DNA from: DAOVFN01 sp964484305
Lineage (GTDB): Archaea; Aenigmatarchaeota; Aenigmatarchaeia; QMZP01
Direction: 5' to 3'
Length of the DNA stretch: 41,454 nucleotides
Assembly: GCA_964484305.1 (NCBI GenBank)
Contig: CAZAEI010000009.1
Coordinates: forward strand, 1 to 41,454
The notes beneath the pieces were generated by a model, which saw nothing but the letters and a program-made list of their open reading frames with translations, was not told the DNA's origin and ran no database searches. This document shows positions 39,613 through 41,454 of the stretch, one piece after another; the first letter of the stretch is position 1; the number at the start of each line of letters is the position of its first letter. The translations under genes and the position numbers were made by a program.

Positions 39613-40560
39613 ATGGCAAAACTTGAGGTGTGGACAGAGAAGTACAGGCCGGCAAGGCTTTCAGAGGTTGTTAACCAGAAGCATGTGGTTGAAAGGCTCA
39701 AGGCCTGGGTAAAGAAGGGCTCGATACCCAACATGCTCTTTGCAGGCCCGGCAGGCATAGGCAAGACAACCATTGCCCTGGCCCTGGCCAGGGACCTCTA
39801 TGGGGAGAACTGGAGGCAGAACTTCAGGGAGCTGAACGCCTCGGACGACAGGGGCATCGGTGTGGTCAGGGGGCAGATAAAGGACTTCGCCAGCATGATT
39901 CCCCTGGGAGCGGACTGGAAGATAATCTTCCTTGACGAGTCTGATGCCCTGACACCAGAGGCCCAGCAGGCCCTCAGGCGGACCATAGAGAGGTATGCAG
40001 GGGTGTGCCGCTTCATACTCTCGGCGAACTATTCCTCCCGGATAATCGAACCCATCCAGTCACGGTGCGCGGTTTTCAGGCTCAAGGGCCTCTCGGAGAG
40101 GGACACCTTGGCCTATCTCCAGAGGGTTGTCAGGGGCGAGAAACTGCAGGCTGATGGGGATGCCCTGAAGGCAGTATACGAGGTGTCTGAGGGGGACCTC
40201 AGAAAGGCCACCAACCTCCTCCAGGCGGCCTCGGCCCTGGGCAGGGTGACCAGAAAGACCCTGTATGACGTGGCCGCCAGGGCAAGGCCCGTGGATATCA
40301 GGGCTATGCTTGACCTGGCTCTTGCAGGGAGGTTCCCTGATGCCAGGAAGAAGCTATATGACCTGCTGATAGAGCAGGGCCTTTCGGGGGAGGACATCAT
40401 CAGGGAGATTCACAGGCAGGTCCTGAAGCTTGAGATTCCCGAGGAGGCCAGGCTCATGCTTATAGACAGGGTTGGAGAGACAGAATTCCGTCTCAATCAG
40501 GGGGGCTCAGATGACATACAGATCGGGGCCCTGCTTGCGCAGTTCCTTAAGTCCAAGTAA
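39613..40560 (+). CDS. rfcS: Replication factor C small subunit (clamp loader)
   Basis: AAA+ ATPase that loads the PCNA clamp onto DNA. The start ATG 39613 follows GGAGGG and yields MAKLEVWTEKYRP, the canonical opening. Walker A is GPAGIGKTT at 45-53. Walker B is IIFLDESDA, with ES in place of the commoner EA/AD. The SRC arginine-finger motif is at 150-152. The collar domain completes 315 aa. The large subunit rfcL, often adjacent, is absent here; the right neighbour is a degraded gene. Confidence 0.95.
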   Translation: MAKLEVWTEKYRPARLSEVVNQKHVVERLKAWVKKGSIPNMLFAGPAGIGKTTIALALARDLYGENWRQNFRELNASDDRGIGVVRGQIKDFASMIPLGADWKIIFLDESDALTPEAQQALRRTIERYAGVCRFILSANYSSRIIEPIQSRCAVFRLKGLSERDTLAYLQRVVRGEKLQADGDALKAVYEVSEGDLRKATNLLQAASALGRVTRKTLYDVAARARPVDIRAMLDLALAGRFPDARKKLYDLLIEQGLSGEDIIREIHRQVLKLEIPEEARLMLIDRVGETEFRLNQGGSDDIQIGALLAQFLKSK

Positions 40561-40587
40561 TTAAAAGCTTATTGTTACTTCTGTGTT

Positions 40588-41405
40588 ATGAAAGACCTCC
40601 ATAATGGGGATGGCACAGAATTTGGGCTTGCACGCTACCTAGAGGACTGCGGGATTGAGCTCATAGACTATCTGGAAGACCAAGGGAGGGAACTATTTTG
40701 GAGACATAGCAAGCGACTACGTAATAATAGGTGGCTCAAGAACCATGAAAGAGGTTTATGAGACAACAATAAAACTTTCTAAGGTCAAATATCCAGTGCT
40801 GATAACAGGAGAGAGGGGTACAGGAAAGGAGCTGGTTGCAAGGAGGCTGCATAAACTATACAAGGGTGAAGGCAACAATATTCCCTTTGTCAAGGTAAAC
40901 TGTGCTGCTATCCCAAAAATTGCTGGAAAGCGAGCTCTTTGGTCATAAGATGGGGTCTTTCACCGGAGCACACAAGGATAAAAATGGAAGATTCAGGCTT
41001 GCAAATAATGGCATAATCTTTCTTGATGAAATAGGAAACGCACCTCTAGAGATGCAGGAAAAGATACTTACCGCAATAGAATACAGAGAAATAAGTCCGG
41101 TGGGATGGGATATCGCAAAACCCATCAAAGTCGATGTCAAAACAATCGCCGCAACCAATAAAGACATTGAAAAGGCGATAATGAATGGGGAATTCAAGGA
41201 GGATTTGTATGACAGACTGGCAGTCGGGATGATAGAGCTTCCTCCATTAGGAGAAAGGGACGGCGACATATCCCTGCTGGCTAATTATTTGCTGGGTAAA
41301 CATAGCGTGATGTATGGCATAAAGAGATTTTCTGGCAATGCCCTGCATTACCTGGAGTCCCAGTCTTGGCCAGGCAATGTGAGGGGCTTGGATAAGTTAA
41401 TATAG
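40588..41405 (+). pseudogene. Sigma54-activator-type AAA+ domain, frameshifted remnant
   Basis: Three successive reading frames assemble into the central domain of a sigma54 enhancer-binding protein. They show VIIGGS...MKEVYE, Walker A GERGTGKELVARRLH, FVKVNCAAIP, LLESELFGHKMGSFTGAHK (the GAFTGA loop as GSFTGA), NGIIFLDEIGNA and SWPGNVRGLDKLI. Frame breaks fall near 40680-40700 (AAGGGAGGG) and near 40914-40918 (AAAAA run). The frame ends at TAG 41403-41405, before any helix-turn-helix domain. Archaea lack sigma54, so this is a transferred or repurposed bacterial-type regulator. The breaks are in homopolymers and could partly be sequencing errors. Confidence 0.82.
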
Positions 41406-41454
41406 TTGACGACAAAACTATTTGGAAAAATCAGGCATAAACGTCTCCAGCCAT

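Noticed and set aside
37677..39773. Extended start of the transglutaminase-like gene at 39773
   Set aside because: The extra 70 residues overlap the rfcS start antisense. ATG 39563 gives a proper signal peptide.

Overview
The window is archaeal. It encodes ribosomal protein L15e, class-1 release factor aRF1, Nop5, a replication factor C small subunit and a Fap7-type kinase. Promoters look like TATA boxes of the TTTAAATA type, and the tRNA genes carry many introns. The lineage cannot be fixed from sequence alone. An uncultured DPANN or deep euryarchaeal genome is plausible, and several genes are bacterial in style (NrdR with NrdR boxes, a short MetRS, a sigma54-activator relic).

Layout. 1-3.3 kb: an intein-bearing 2-oxoacid:ferredoxin oxidoreductase beta subunit, with a fragment of its own 3' end repeated 300 bp downstream. 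3.4-8.5 kb: L15e, membrane and coiled-coil proteins, and a large VirB11/GspE-like secretion ATPase. 8.5-14.2 kb: a leftward cell-envelope cluster of three GT2 glycosyltransferases, a membrane-anchored thioredoxin-fold protein and a polytopic GT39/ArnT-like transferase. 14.3-15.8 kb: MetRS. 15.8-23.9 kb: an anaerobic ribonucleotide reductase operon, with paired NrdR boxes, nrdR, nrdD with two inteins, a separate small ORF carrying the glycyl-radical segment, nrdG, a deoxyribosyltransferase-like gene and maf. 23.9-31.1 kb: a frameshifted creatininase-family gene, a KaiC-like ATPase, aRF1 with GGW instead of GGQ, a 1015-residue secreted MopE-like protein, and nop5. 31.1-33.5 kb: six tRNA genes with about 13 introns between them, plus a lipoprotein cyclophilin. 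33.5-40.6 kb: a TraB-family protein, a GpgS-like glycosyltransferase, DUF116, HtpX, a Fap7-like kinase, a secreted transglutaminase-like protein and RfcS. The right edge holds a frameshifted sigma54-activator AAA+ fragment.

The most unusual signals are these. (1) All six tRNAs are interrupted in the T-loop at the same place, and several introns in different tRNAs share sequence. (2) Class III RNR appears split, with the glycyl-radical segment on its own 56-residue ORF behind a 150-bp array of palindromes. (3) aRF1 keeps its stop-codon-reading motifs but has lost the catalytic Gln. (4) A paired-hairpin element occurs at predicted transcription starts of two unrelated genes, with a diverged relative in the nrdR leader.
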